Of a stretch of 64,000 bases of DNA, positions 32,530 to 41,492 are shown in pieces; position 1 is the stretch's first letter, and every line of letters begins with the position of its first letter. The notes below the pieces were generated by a model. That model was not told the origin of the DNA. It ran no database searches and worked only from the letters and a program-made list of their open reading frames with translations. This DNA comes from an uncultured Anaerococcus sp. (GTDB taxonomy: Bacteria; Bacillota; Clostridia; Tissierellales; Peptoniphilaceae). Made by a program: the position numbers and the translations under genes. The stretch covers positions 1-64,000 of the forward strand of contig NZ_CALTTY010000006.1 of assembly GCF_943912385.1 (NCBI RefSeq). The letters run 5' to 3'.

Positions 32530-33483
32530 ATGACAGATAAGACCTACTATAAGATAAGTGATTACTATAAGGAAAAATACAAGGAAAAAGTATATAAGAT
32601 ACCTGTAAAGTTATCCCTTACTTGTCCAAATAGAGATGGTGCTTGCGGATATGGCGGTTGTATATACTGTTCTGACGCAGGTGGATCATTTGAAAACCTA
32701 CCCACTAGCCTTACAGTGAAAGACCAGTTAGTTAAGAACATGGCCTATATATCTAAAAGATATAAGGCAAATAAGTTTATAGCTTATTTTCAAAATTTCT
32801 CAAACACTTATATGGATCTTGAAATGTTTAAGGAAATGGTAGAAGCATCTGAAAAAGATAATATCGTAGGAATATCAATTGCAACAAGAAGTGATTGTAT
32901 AACTGAGGATAAGCTTTTATTTTTAAAAGATTGGCATAAAAAAACAAATATAGATATAACTATAGAGTTGGGCTTACAAACTGCAAACTACAAGACCTTA
33001 AAGATCTTAAACAGGGGAGAAAGCTTAGCAGACTTCATAGAAGCTTGTACTTTAATTAATAAGTATGGTTTTAGAATATCTACCCACGTTATTCTTGCTC
33101 TACCATGGGATGATATATATGATACAATAGAAACTGCAAGAATTTTAAACGCTCTGAATGTAAAAGAAGTTAAGATTCACTCTTTGTTCATTGTAAAAAA
33201 TACCAAATTAGCTAAGATGTATGAAAACGGAGAGATAAGTTTAAAAACAAAAGAAGATTATCAAAAAAATGTTATTGAGTTTTTAAGACATATATGTCCA
33301 GACTGTGCTATAGGAAGGCTTCTGGGCAGAGCACCCAAAGAAGATACAATCTTTTGCAACTGGGATAGGTCATGGTGGCTTATAAGGGATGAGATAATTG
33401 AATATATGGAAAATAATCAAATTAAACAAGGCGATAAAAGCCAGAAAATAATATATGAGAAAATAAAGGGGGAAAAAGTATGA
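32530..33483 (+). CDS. TIGR01212-type radical SAM protein (YhcC-like)
   Basis: 317 residues. The cluster-binding cysteines lie in TCPNRDGACGYGGCIYCSDAGG (~35-56 region; Cys pattern characteristic of YhcC/TIGR01212), followed by GLQTANYKTLKILNRGE and a STHVILALPWD segment typical of the Elp3-like radical SAM barrel. The substrate is unknown; tRNA or small-molecule modification is plausible. Overlaps the next gene by ATGA. Confidence 0.88.
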   Translation: MTDKTYYKISDYYKEKYKEKVYKIPVKLSLTCPNRDGACGYGGCIYCSDAGGSFENLPTSLTVKDQLVKNMAYISKRYKANKFIAYFQNFSNTYMDLEMFKEMVEASEKDNIVGISIATRSDCITEDKLLFLKDWHKKTNIDITIELGLQTANYKTLKILNRGESLADFIEACTLINKYGFRISTHVILALPWDDIYDTIETARILNALNVKEVKIHSLFIVKNTKLAKMYENGEISLKTKEDYQKNVIEFLRHICPDCAIGRLLGRAPKEDTIFCNWDRSWWLIRDEIIEYMENNQIKQGDKSQKIIYEKIKGEKV

Positions 33484-33908
33484 TTTATTTAGTAGTTGGA
33501 GAACAAGGAACTGGGAAAACAAAATATTTAGTTGAAGAAGCAAATCACGAGAAAGAACTTGGAAATGCTAATATAATATTTGTTGATACAGATGATAGCC
33601 AAGTAAGAATTCTTGACCATAAGATAAGACTTATTAATGCAAAGTCTTATAAAATCAAAACAGTTGAAAGTCTTATTGGTTTTATATCTGGTATACTTGC
33701 TCGTGACTATGATATAGGAAAGATTTATGTAGATGGGATTTATGATGTGGTTGATATCAACGGTGACAACATAAAAGACCTTATTGAAAGATTGAACGAT
33801 CTATCAGAATATTCTAAATCAGATATATACCTAGGATTAGATTGGAAAAAAGAAGACGTTCCTGAAGCAGGCCAAGCAGATATCATCGAACTTAAACTAG
33901 AGGATTAA
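33480..33908 (+). CDS. Small P-loop NTPase-like protein
   Basis: 142 residues with a Walker A motif at the N terminus (GEQGTGKT, 7-14) and a possible Walker B strand (KIYVDGIYDV, ~80-89). No known family is recognised. It overlaps the radical SAM gene and ends just before a strong terminator, so it is the last gene of the 28390-33908 transcription unit. It could be a small ATP-binding partner of upstream proteins. Confidence 0.6.
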   Translation: MIYLVVGEQGTGKTKYLVEEANHEKELGNANIIFVDTDDSQVRILDHKIRLINAKSYKIKTVESLIGFISGILARDYDIGKIYVDGIYDVVDINGDNIKDLIERLNDLSEYSKSDIYLGLDWKKEDVPEAGQADIIELKLED

Positions 33909-33912
33909 TCGG

Positions 33913-33938
33913 AACCGTCTCTTTGAGACGGTTTTTTA
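33913..33938 (+). terminator. Rho-independent terminator abutting a start codon
   Basis: AACCGTCTC (33913-33921), loop TTT, GAGACGGTT (33925-33933) and a T run; the ATG of the next gene is at 33941, immediately after the T tract. Confidence 0.92.
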
Positions 33939-33940
33939 TT

Positions 33941-34486
33941 ATGATTATTGAAAAAGAAAAATTAAGTTTATTTGAAGATTGGAGAATAGAATCTATTGAT
34001 CTTTTATCAAGCTCTAAGATTGACAAAGATGAATTCTTAAATAGGAATTATAAATTTTTAACTGACCTCGGCCTTAAGCCTTTTTCTCAAATTAGAGATT
34101 TAGAAGAAGCAATTTATAATTATCAATATTATAATATTATGGCAAAATTCGCCAATTCAAAGGCCTTTAAAATTCAAAATTCTAGCAAAAAGAAAAAACT
34201 TTATACAAGGTTGATAAATGATAGGGAAAATTTTTATTATTTAAAAGATTTGGCAACCCTATCTTTAATTCAAATTGTTGGTTTTGATAATATAGAATCC
34301 TATTATATAAGTCTAAAGTCAAAGAGGTTGACAGGTCAAATTTTTGAAATTAAAGTTAAGAACTGTGATAAACTTATTCTCCATTCAAAAAATAAAAAAA
34401 TATTAAATATTCTAAAGGCAGCAGATATTTTTAGTGAAGATATTAGAGAATCTTTAATAGATTCATATGTAAACAGAAGTTATTAG
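33941..34486 (+). CDS. Hypothetical protein with no visible ribosome binding site
   Basis: 181 residues (MIIEKEKLSLFEDWR...), Lys/Asn/Tyr/Ile rich, soluble, mostly helical with a C-terminal beta part (KRLTGQIFEIKVKNCDKLILHSKN). A TTG at 33923 is inside the terminator stem and is rejected; the ATG at 33941 directly follows the T tract, leaving no room for a ribosome site. No family is recognised with confidence. Followed by a pseudouridine synthase 10 bp downstream. Confidence 0.65.
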   Translation: MIIEKEKLSLFEDWRIESIDLLSSSKIDKDEFLNRNYKFLTDLGLKPFSQIRDLEEAIYNYQYYNIMAKFANSKAFKIQNSSKKKKLYTRLINDRENFYYLKDLATLSLIQIVGFDNIESYYISLKSKRLTGQIFEIKVKNCDKLILHSKNKKILNILKAADIFSEDIRESLIDSYVNRSY

Positions 34487-34496
34487 AAGTTATTAT

Positions 34497-35459
34497 ATGA
34501 TAGAAATAGTAATAAGTAAAAATCAAGGCGACCAAAGATTTGATAGATTTTTAAGAAAATATTTTGAAAATGCTCCTCTTTCTGTAATTGCCAAAAATAT
34601 CAGAAAGAAAAACTTTAAAATAAATGGTAAAAGAGCAAAAAATAATGATTTTGTATATGAGGGCGATAAAATAAAAATGTACATATCAGATGAAAATTAC
34701 AACAAGTGGCTTACGAAAACAGATTTTAAGCCTGGTGATTTTGATTTGGATATAATTTTTGAAGATGAAAATATTATTATAATGGATAAAGACTATGGAC
34801 AACTAAGTCACGCTGCAAGTCCTAAGGATTATGGAAATAACCTCGTTGATAAAATGCAGTCCTACCTCTATAAGACTAAGTCCTTTGATGTTTCGGACAG
34901 GACTTTTAGACCAGCTATAGTCAATAGGCTAGATAGGAATACAGCAGGGTTAGTCATAGGAGCAAAAAATAATAAATCCTTAAGAGCCTTAAATGAGGCT
35001 ATTCGTGAGAATAAAATTGAAAAATACTATCTTACTCTTGTAAGGGGAGAAGTTACTAAGAATTTTAAGATAGATACAAGAATTAGTAAAAATGAAAATA
35101 GGAACAGAGTAAAAAAATCTAAGTCTGGAAAAAATATCCTTACATACTTTAAACCACTAGAAAGTAATGGAAGATATAGTTTATTAGAATGCCAACTAGT
35201 TACAGGCAGAACCCACCAAATTAGGTATTCATTAAAAGAAAATAAAACACCTATACTTGGAGATAGGAAATATGGAAATCATGAAATTAATAAACTTATT
35301 AAAGAAAGATTTGGTATAAATAACCAAGTCCTACTCGCTTACAAGCTAGTATTTCCTAATATACCAGGTTTAGAATATTTAGAAGGCAAAGAATTTATTA
35401 CAGGCAAGTACAAAGAATTTTTTGCTTTAAAAGATAAAATAATGACAATGGAAGGTTAG
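34497..35459 (+). CDS. RluC/RluD-family pseudouridine synthase
   Basis: 320 residues: S4 domain (~10-70, with RFDRFLRKYF) and a synthase domain with NRLDRNTAGLVIGAK (catalytic Asp ~146) and VTGRTHQIRYSLKENK. It modifies uridines in 23S rRNA; the S4-RluC arrangement points to RluC or RluD type. It is a second paralogue next to that at 21856. No strong ribosome site; a short GAAGTTATT repeat precedes the ATG. Confidence 0.9.
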   Translation: MIEIVISKNQGDQRFDRFLRKYFENAPLSVIAKNIRKKNFKINGKRAKNNDFVYEGDKIKMYISDENYNKWLTKTDFKPGDFDLDIIFEDENIIIMDKDYGQLSHAASPKDYGNNLVDKMQSYLYKTKSFDVSDRTFRPAIVNRLDRNTAGLVIGAKNNKSLRALNEAIRENKIEKYYLTLVRGEVTKNFKIDTRISKNENRNRVKKSKSGKNILTYFKPLESNGRYSLLECQLVTGRTHQIRYSLKENKTPILGDRKYGNHEINKLIKERFGINNQVLLAYKLVFPNIPGLEYLEGKEFITGKYKEFFALKDKIMTMEG

Positions 35460-35463
35460 ATAA

Positions 35464-36354
35464 ATGGAGAAAGTAATCGGAATAGATATAGGCGGGACAA
35501 AAATTAATGCCTGCTTGATCGACGAAGAGGGAAAAATTTTAGAAAGATATAAACTAGATACCCAAGCAGATAAGGGAAGAGATGTAGTTTTATCCAATAT
35601 AAAAGAGGCTATAACGTCCCTTTCTTATAAAGAAGCAAAGGCAATAGGGATAGGTACTCCAGGTTTTATAGATTCTGAAAACGGAATCATAACTTTTGCT
35701 GGTAACATTAATGGGTGGACAGGATTAAATCTTAAAGAGACTATTGAAGAAATTGTAGATATACCAGTATTTGTAGAAAACGATGCAAATATTGCCCTCT
35801 TAGCTGAAAAATGGATAGGCGCATGTAAGGATTATGACAGTGTTGTTATGATAACCCTAGGCACGGGACTTGGAGGAGCGGTTATAAATAAAGACGGTGA
35901 GTTATTAAGTGGAGCTCACTTCCAAGGGGCTGAGCTAGGTCATATGATGCTTCACCCAGGGGGAAACTATTGTACCTGTGGCCAATACGGATGTGCGGAA
36001 GCCTACTGCGCAGGTCCTGCAATTAATGAAGACTACTTTAGATTGACTGGTAAGAGACTAGATGGTAAGGAGATATTTGCCCTAGTAGATGAAGACGAGA
36101 AAGCAAGGGAGGTACTCCAAAATTACCAATCAAACCTAGCCTATTTTCTAACCTCCCTAAGAAATATTTTCGATCCAGATGCTATAGTAATCGGTGGAGG
36201 TATTATTAACTCCAAAGATATCTGGTGGGACGGGACCATAGAAAACTTTAAGAAATATTGTAATAAACCTTATAATATAGAAATATTACCAGCTAAATTT
36301 TTAAATGATTCAGGCGCAATTGGTGCTGCAAAAGTCGCCTTTGAAAGGTTTTAA
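35464..36354 (+). CDS. glcK: ROK-family glucokinase
   Basis: 296 residues. The ATP-binding IGIDIGGTKINACLID is at the N terminus, the catalytic ENDANIALLAE near 109-119, and the ROK zinc motif appears as HMMLHPGGNYCTCGQYGCAEAY (~160-180, written in part: CTCGQYGC). It phosphorylates glucose, feeding the phosphoglucomutase and glycogen genes elsewhere in the window. Confidence 0.92.
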   Translation: MEKVIGIDIGGTKINACLIDEEGKILERYKLDTQADKGRDVVLSNIKEAITSLSYKEAKAIGIGTPGFIDSENGIITFAGNINGWTGLNLKETIEEIVDIPVFVENDANIALLAEKWIGACKDYDSVVMITLGTGLGGAVINKDGELLSGAHFQGAELGHMMLHPGGNYCTCGQYGCAEAYCAGPAINEDYFRLTGKRLDGKEIFALVDEDEKAREVLQNYQSNLAYFLTSLRNIFDPDAIVIGGGIINSKDIWWDGTIENFKKYCNKPYNIEILPAKFLNDSGAIGAAKVAFERF

Positions 36355-36355
36355 T

Positions 36356-37051
36356 ATGAATAATAAAATCCTTATACTAGATGATGAAGATCCAATAAGG
36401 CAATTTATGAAAATCAACCTAGAATACCAGGGTTACCAGACGGTGGAAGCTTCTAGTGGGGAGGAGGCACTTAAGGTTTTCGATGAAGAAAAACCTGCAG
36501 TTGCAATCCTCGATATTATGCTTCCTGGTATTAGTGGTTATGATGTATGTGAAAAAATAAGAGATAAGTCACCTATGACGGGGATAATAATGGTATCAGC
36601 AAAGAGTCAAGATATCGATAAGATTCTAGGCCTTGAAAAGGGTGCTGATGATTATATTATCAAGCCTTTTAATCCTCAGGAGCTTATACTTAGGGTCAAG
36701 TCTCTTATGAGAAGAGTAAATTTAAATCCAGGAAATTCAGTAGAGGAAGATTTAAAAAGACTTGAAGATGGACCGTTTACCCTAGATATATACTCAAAAA
36801 CATTTTATAAAAATGAAATGGTAATAGATGTTACCCCAACTGAGTTTACAATTCTTGAATACTTTATTAAAAATAAAGGTAAGGCTATGACCAGAGATGA
36901 GATAATGAAGAAAACCTGGGGAGATAATTATAGCAATGATACAAAGATTGTAGATGTAAATATTAGAAGAATAAGGGCGAAGATTGAAGAAAATCCCGCT
37001 AAACCAGAATTCATAGAAACAGTTTGGGGAACTGGTTATAGATGGAAATAG
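36356..37051 (+). CDS. OmpR/PhoB-family response regulator
   Basis: 231 residues from the ATG at 36356 (GAAAGG upstream); a longer frame starting at 36305 runs through the glucokinase gene and is rejected. The receiver has the acidic pair DDED (~8-11), phospho-acceptor Asp in AILDIMLPG (~52) and Lys in IIKPFNPQE (~101); a winged-helix DNA-binding domain follows (VTPTEFTILEYFIKNKG to GTGYRWK). Overlaps its histidine kinase by 10 bases. Confidence 0.92.
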   Translation: MNNKILILDDEDPIRQFMKINLEYQGYQTVEASSGEEALKVFDEEKPAVAILDIMLPGISGYDVCEKIRDKSPMTGIIMVSAKSQDIDKILGLEKGADDYIIKPFNPQELILRVKSLMRRVNLNPGNSVEEDLKRLEDGPFTLDIYSKTFYKNEMVIDVTPTEFTILEYFIKNKGKAMTRDEIMKKTWGDNYSNDTKIVDVNIRRIRAKIEENPAKPEFIETVWGTGYRWK

Positions 37052-38505
37052 GTAAAAAATTAAAGAAAACAGAACAATCAACTAGGACTTTAATAGAGTC
37101 AAGGAGTATTATATACACAGTTGTAAAGATTATCATGCTATTTGTTCTAACAATAGTAATAGGGTTTGAGATTTTTACCTATAACTCCATAAAAAATTAC
37201 TATGAATCTTCACTAATTTCATCAATGAAAAACCAAGCAAGGATAAGCCAACTCCAGTATTCTTCCTATATGTCAAGATATGATCTCCAAGATGTAATTA
37301 TCGGAGATAAAAATTTATTTTACAGGCAAAATGAAAGTCAGGTTCAAATACTAGACAATTCAGGAGTTGTATTATTTGATTCTATAGCTTCATCTGAAGT
37401 TGGTACCAGTCTTGAAAGCAAGGATGTAATAGCTGCAAAAGACGGGATAGCTGGAACCAGTAAGGATACAAATATTGATAGCAAGGAGCAGGTTTTATCT
37501 ATTTCTTATCCCTTAAGAGCCTCTGACCAACAAGTAGGTATCCTAAGACTAACTAGTTCTTTGGATAGAGTGAATAAACAAATAAATAAAGATGTTTTAA
37601 TATTTCTAGTATTTGGGATTATTGTGAGTGCACTTGCCTTTTTAGTATCCTTTATAGCTGCAAATAACTTTGTAAAGCCCATAAAAAATCTTATTTCAGT
37701 ATCTGAAGTCCTCGCAAAGGGTGATTACTCTATAAGGGCAGATGATTCCAGGGGTGATGAAATATCAGAATTAGGATCAACTCTAAATCTTTTAAGTGAA
37801 AATATAGTCAAAAGAGAGGATATGAAAAATGAGTTTATTTCATCTGTATCCCATGAACTTAGGACTCCTCTTACCTCTATAAAGGGTTGGGCTATCACCC
37901 TACAGTCAGAAACTATCCAGAAAGATCCTGACATGGTAAGCCAGGGATTGAAGATAATTGAATCTGAAGGCGATAGGCTATCTATGATGGTTGAAGATCT
38001 CTTAGATTTCTCGAGACTATCTTCAAGTACTTTCAAATACGAAATGGATAAGATAGATATAGTAGATCTAGTCAAACAAGTCCATACCCAACTTTATCCA
38101 AGAACCCAGTCAGATGGGATTAAGTTTAGCTTCACCACTTACTATAAAAGTCTTTATATAAATGGAGACGCTAATAGGATGAAGGAAGTATTTATAAATA
38201 TTATCGATAATGCTATAAAGTTTACAGATCTAGGAGGCAATATTGATATTGTGATAGACCTAAACAATGAAGACATAGAAATAAGTGTTAAAGATGATGG
38301 AGAAGGTATCAAAGAAGATGAGATAGCCTTTGTAGCAAGTAAGTTTTATAAAGGGTCTTCATCAAAGTCTCAAACAGGACTAGGTCTATCCATATGTGAG
38401 GAAATAGTTAAAGCCCATGGAGGAAAATTAATTATTAAGTCAAAGTATGGTATAGGTACTATTGTTAGTGTAGTTTTACCGAGGTTAGAAGATGAAAAAA
38501 TTTAG
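37042..38505 (+). CDS. Sensor histidine kinase
   Basis: 487 residues: TM1 ~29-50, an extracytoplasmic sensor region ~51-180 (dCACHE/PAS-like length), TM2 ~185-210, HAMP ~211-265, dimerisation domain with phospho-His in SSVSHELRTPLTSIKGW, and an HATPase domain with NAIKFTDLGG, DDGEGIKED and GLGLSICEEIV. Resembles WalK-type kinases without a visible PAS. It shares an operon with its regulator and a lipoprotein that overlaps its end, which suggests an envelope signal. Confidence 0.9.
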   Translation: MEIGKKLKKTEQSTRTLIESRSIIYTVVKIIMLFVLTIVIGFEIFTYNSIKNYYESSLISSMKNQARISQLQYSSYMSRYDLQDVIIGDKNLFYRQNESQVQILDNSGVVLFDSIASSEVGTSLESKDVIAAKDGIAGTSKDTNIDSKEQVLSISYPLRASDQQVGILRLTSSLDRVNKQINKDVLIFLVFGIIVSALAFLVSFIAANNFVKPIKNLISVSEVLAKGDYSIRADDSRGDEISELGSTLNLLSENIVKREDMKNEFISSVSHELRTPLTSIKGWAITLQSETIQKDPDMVSQGLKIIESEGDRLSMMVEDLLDFSRLSSSTFKYEMDKIDIVDLVKQVHTQLYPRTQSDGIKFSFTTYYKSLYINGDANRMKEVFINIIDNAIKFTDLGGNIDIVIDLNNEDIEISVKDDGEGIKEDEIAFVASKFYKGSSSKSQTGLGLSICEEIVKAHGGKLIIKSKYGIGTIVSVVLPRLEDEKI

Positions 38506-39976
38506 TAAGATTCTATTATTTTCAATAATAGCTATAATATTTACATCTTGTATGAACACAAATAGGGAAGATCTAACTGACCTAATCAAAATGCCCAAGC
38601 AAGATAAACCTATAATAGAAGGTAGCTGGGAGGTTGTAGAAATAAAAGGAAATAAACTTGGAGAAAAAGCAACGAATATTAAAATAGGGGATAAGCTATA
38701 TATAAATAAAAATTTAGTAGCCTTAGATGATTCCTACGCCTTCCCACCTAGCTTCAATTCAAAATATGTAAAGCTTTCTGAATATTTAAAAAATAGAGGA
38801 ATAGATCCTTCGGAAAATATTGAAGATAGGAATGTCATTGTTGTAAATGCCTCACAGGGGCAATTGTTTTCTAGAGACTTTATACTGACATCTGAAAGAT
38901 ATTTATTTATTATAAAAGATGATAATATAGTAAGTTTTAAAAAAGTATCTGACAAGGTAGATAGTAAAGTCCAGGATTCTTACGCTAAACTTGCTGCTAG
39001 GGAGCGAACAACTACAGGCGAAGGGGAAGATGTAGCTGAAGACCTTTCTCTTCTCCTAGGTGTAAGAGAGAGGATTGATCCAGAAAGTGACAAGGCTCTC
39101 TATAAGTATTACACATATTTAATTAGGATAAAACCTGATGATACAATCAACTACCAAAAAGCAGAAGACATTTTCTTTAAAAACCAAGATGAATATTGGA
39201 AGGTGAGGTTAGATATAAATAGTATTACTGATTTTTATGATGAAATCGAAGCCTATCCTGTTAAAATAAAAGAAAGCAATGATGAAAAATCCCTGCTTCA
39301 GACCTATACCTTTAAGAATATAGACCTAAACATGAGGCTTAACTTCGTATCAAAAGATTTTATATCAATGGACTACACGGAGACTGGTAATATAAATCCT
39401 ATAAGAAAGTATGCTATAATGGAAACTAACTATATATCTGAAAATAAGTTTATTTCCCTAGAAGAATTTACTGGAGAAGACCAAAGTGATTTAATTTTTA
39501 AAGAAAAAGTTAAAGATGAGGTAGATAATAATTTTTCTATAAAAGACATATCTGAAGTAGAATTTGATAATACTAATTTTGGAATAGTAAGGGGTCAAGG
39601 CATGTGGACTTTCCAATCATCTATATCAAAGGGGGATGGAGATGAGTTTGTTCAAAACTTCTTCAACCTAGATATAGCAATTGGTAATTCAATGTTAAAC
39701 CAATCTAATAGTCTTATTACAAGGGATTCGGTATATAATATTAATACTCAGGCTAAAGATTATCTTGTCCTTGCTAACCAAAGGTATATATTAATCCAAA
39801 CTTCTGATGAGATTTTAATCCATAAAATTAATGATGGAATTATAGAAAAAAGACCAACCTATGCTATTGCTACAAGGATGCCTGCTACTATCATAAGCAC
39901 TGACCAATTCTTGGGCTCTAATGCAGATGATGTAGAAGAAGCTTTTAAAAAGTATAATAGTGTTATAGAAAAATAA
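38492..39976 (+). CDS. Lipoprotein of the two-component system operon
   Basis: 494 residues. A lipoprotein signal peptide ends in the lipobox FTSC (Cys20), predicting attachment to the outer face of the membrane. The rest is a mixed alpha/beta soluble region without a recognised domain. It overlaps the kinase gene by 14 bases, so it may be a ligand sensor or regulator for that kinase, as in WalHI-like accessory proteins; this is inference. Confidence 0.75.
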   Translation: MKKFSKILLFSIIAIIFTSCMNTNREDLTDLIKMPKQDKPIIEGSWEVVEIKGNKLGEKATNIKIGDKLYINKNLVALDDSYAFPPSFNSKYVKLSEYLKNRGIDPSENIEDRNVIVVNASQGQLFSRDFILTSERYLFIIKDDNIVSFKKVSDKVDSKVQDSYAKLAARERTTTGEGEDVAEDLSLLLGVRERIDPESDKALYKYYTYLIRIKPDDTINYQKAEDIFFKNQDEYWKVRLDINSITDFYDEIEAYPVKIKESNDEKSLLQTYTFKNIDLNMRLNFVSKDFISMDYTETGNINPIRKYAIMETNYISENKFISLEEFTGEDQSDLIFKEKVKDEVDNNFSIKDISEVEFDNTNFGIVRGQGMWTFQSSISKGDGDEFVQNFFNLDIAIGNSMLNQSNSLITRDSVYNINTQAKDYLVLANQRYILIQTSDEILIHKINDGIIEKRPTYAIATRMPATIISTDQFLGSNADDVEEAFKKYNSVIEK

Positions 39977-40024
39977 GACTGTTTTATGTTTTTTAAAATC
40001 TGATATTATTTTACGGGAGAAGAT

Positions 40025-40621
40025 ATGAAGTTAGTTTTTGCAAGTAATAATGAAAATAAATTAAAGCAAGTTAAGTTGCTTTTAAATCATGATAAGATAT
40101 ATTTACCAAAAGATTTAGGTATTGAAAATTTTGATGTTATAGAAGATGGAAACACCCTTAGAGAAAACGCCTTTAAAAAGGCCCATGAGCTTTATAAATT
40201 AACAAAAGCAGATGTCTTTTCTGATGATACGGGTCTTTTTGTAAAAGCCCTTGATAATAGACCAGGAATTTACTCTCACAGATATGCTGGAGAAGATGCA
40301 ACAGATAAGGATAATAGGGTAAAACTCCTATCAGAATTAGAAAACTTTTCAAATAGGGATGCTTATTTTGAAACTGTGGTTTGTTTTATAAGTAAAGATG
40401 GCAAAGCCCATTATTTCAAAGGAAAGCTTGATGGTAAGATATCCTTGGAAGAAAAGGGTGAAGGTGGCTTTGGCTACGACAAGATTTTTTATGTAAATAA
40501 GTATGGAAAAACCTTAGCTGAAATGGATATTGAATTTAAAAATAAGATCAGCCATAGGGGTCTTGCTATAAAAAAATTCAAGGAATTTTTGGAAGGATAC
40601 TATGAAAATCCTTGTAACTAG
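40025..40621 (+). CDS. rdgB: XTP/dITP diphosphatase (RdgB/HAM1)
   Basis: 198 residues. FASNNENKLKQVK at the N terminus, the acidic DDTGLFV (~68-74) and GFGYDKIFYV (~148) define the HAM1 family. It removes deaminated purine triphosphates before they enter DNA. Its C terminus overlaps the phosphodiesterase gene by 20 bases. Confidence 0.95.
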   Translation: MKLVFASNNENKLKQVKLLLNHDKIYLPKDLGIENFDVIEDGNTLRENAFKKAHELYKLTKADVFSDDTGLFVKALDNRPGIYSHRYAGEDATDKDNRVKLLSELENFSNRDAYFETVVCFISKDGKAHYFKGKLDGKISLEEKGEGGFGYDKIFYVNKYGKTLAEMDIEFKNKISHRGLAIKKFKEFLEGYYENPCN

Positions 40622-41072
40622 CGATACCCATGGTTCTTATGGAGAAGTATCAGACTATATCTTGGAAAATGGCAAATTTAATCTTCTAATCCATGCAGGT
40701 GATGGAAATGAAGACTGTGAGAATATATCTTACGAGACAGGAATTTCTTATTATACCGTTAAAGGAAATAATGATTTTTTTTCAAACGAACCTTATAACA
40801 GAATTATAGAATTAGAAGATAAAAAGATACTTTTAAGCCATGGCCACAAGGAGTATGTCGACTTTTCTCTTGCTAGATTAATAGAAAAGGCAAAAAAAAA
40901 TTCCTGTGATATAGTGATTTTTGGCCATATCCATAGGTATATTGAACTAAGAAAGAAAGATTTATTAATATTAAATCCTGGTTCAGTAAGCCTTCCAAGA
41001 GATGGCGAGAAAAGCGCTATGATTTTGACAATTGATGACAATATAAAAGTAGAAAGAGTTGTATTTGACTGA
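40602..41072 (+). CDS. YfcE/MJ0936-type metallophosphoesterase
   Basis: 156 residues: the calcineurin-like core with TSDTHGSYGE, LIHAGDGNEDCE, VKGNND, LSHGHKEY and FGHIHRY plus LNPGSVSLPRD is complete. Acts as a small phosphodiesterase, substrate unknown. rdgB-yfcE adjacency is common in Firmicutes. It overlaps rdgB by 20 bases. Confidence 0.92.
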   Translation: MKILVTSDTHGSYGEVSDYILENGKFNLLIHAGDGNEDCENISYETGISYYTVKGNNDFFSNEPYNRIIELEDKKILLSHGHKEYVDFSLARLIEKAKKNSCDIVIFGHIHRYIELRKKDLLILNPGSVSLPRDGEKSAMILTIDDNIKVERVVFD

Positions 41073-41080
41073 GGAGTAGT

Positions 41081-41485
41081 ATGTCTGGGCTTATAAACTT
41101 AATAGGTGAGTATTCTTCAAGGCTTATGATTTTACCAATCTTGGCCCTGATGAATGTAATTATCACAGTTATTATCCACTTTATAAATAATAAAAAAATT
41201 ATAAAATTCGTTCCGTCTTTAATAATAGGAATTGTAGCTTTAATTATAGGCTTATATTCTATAAGTATATTTAATACACCAATGGGTTTAAATATTGCAT
41301 GGATAGCTTTGTTTTTGGCAACGACCTCACTTGTTGGGATTTGTGTTTGTTTTATTATTGATCTTTATAATTCAATAAAGAAAAATATGGGAACAGAAGA
41401 AATAAACAATGTGAGAGAGAAGGAATTAGAAACTATTGAGCAAACTAATTTTAAAGCAAGAAGGAAGAGAAACAAAGGAAAGTAA
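41081..41485 (+). CDS. Small membrane protein of unknown function
   Basis: 134 residues with three probable membrane helices (about 14-38, 45-67 and 72-98) and a basic cytoplasmic tail. No family recognised. It lies between the phosphodiesterase and an HAD hydrolase with GAGGAG just before the ATG; its C terminus overlaps nothing once the HAD start is set at 41493. Confidence 0.65.
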   Translation: MSGLINLIGEYSSRLMILPILALMNVIITVIIHFINNKKIIKFVPSLIIGIVALIIGLYSISIFNTPMGLNIAWIALFLATTSLVGICVCFIIDLYNSIKKNMGTEEINNVREKELETIEQTNFKARRKRNKGK

Positions 41486-41492
41486 TATTGGG

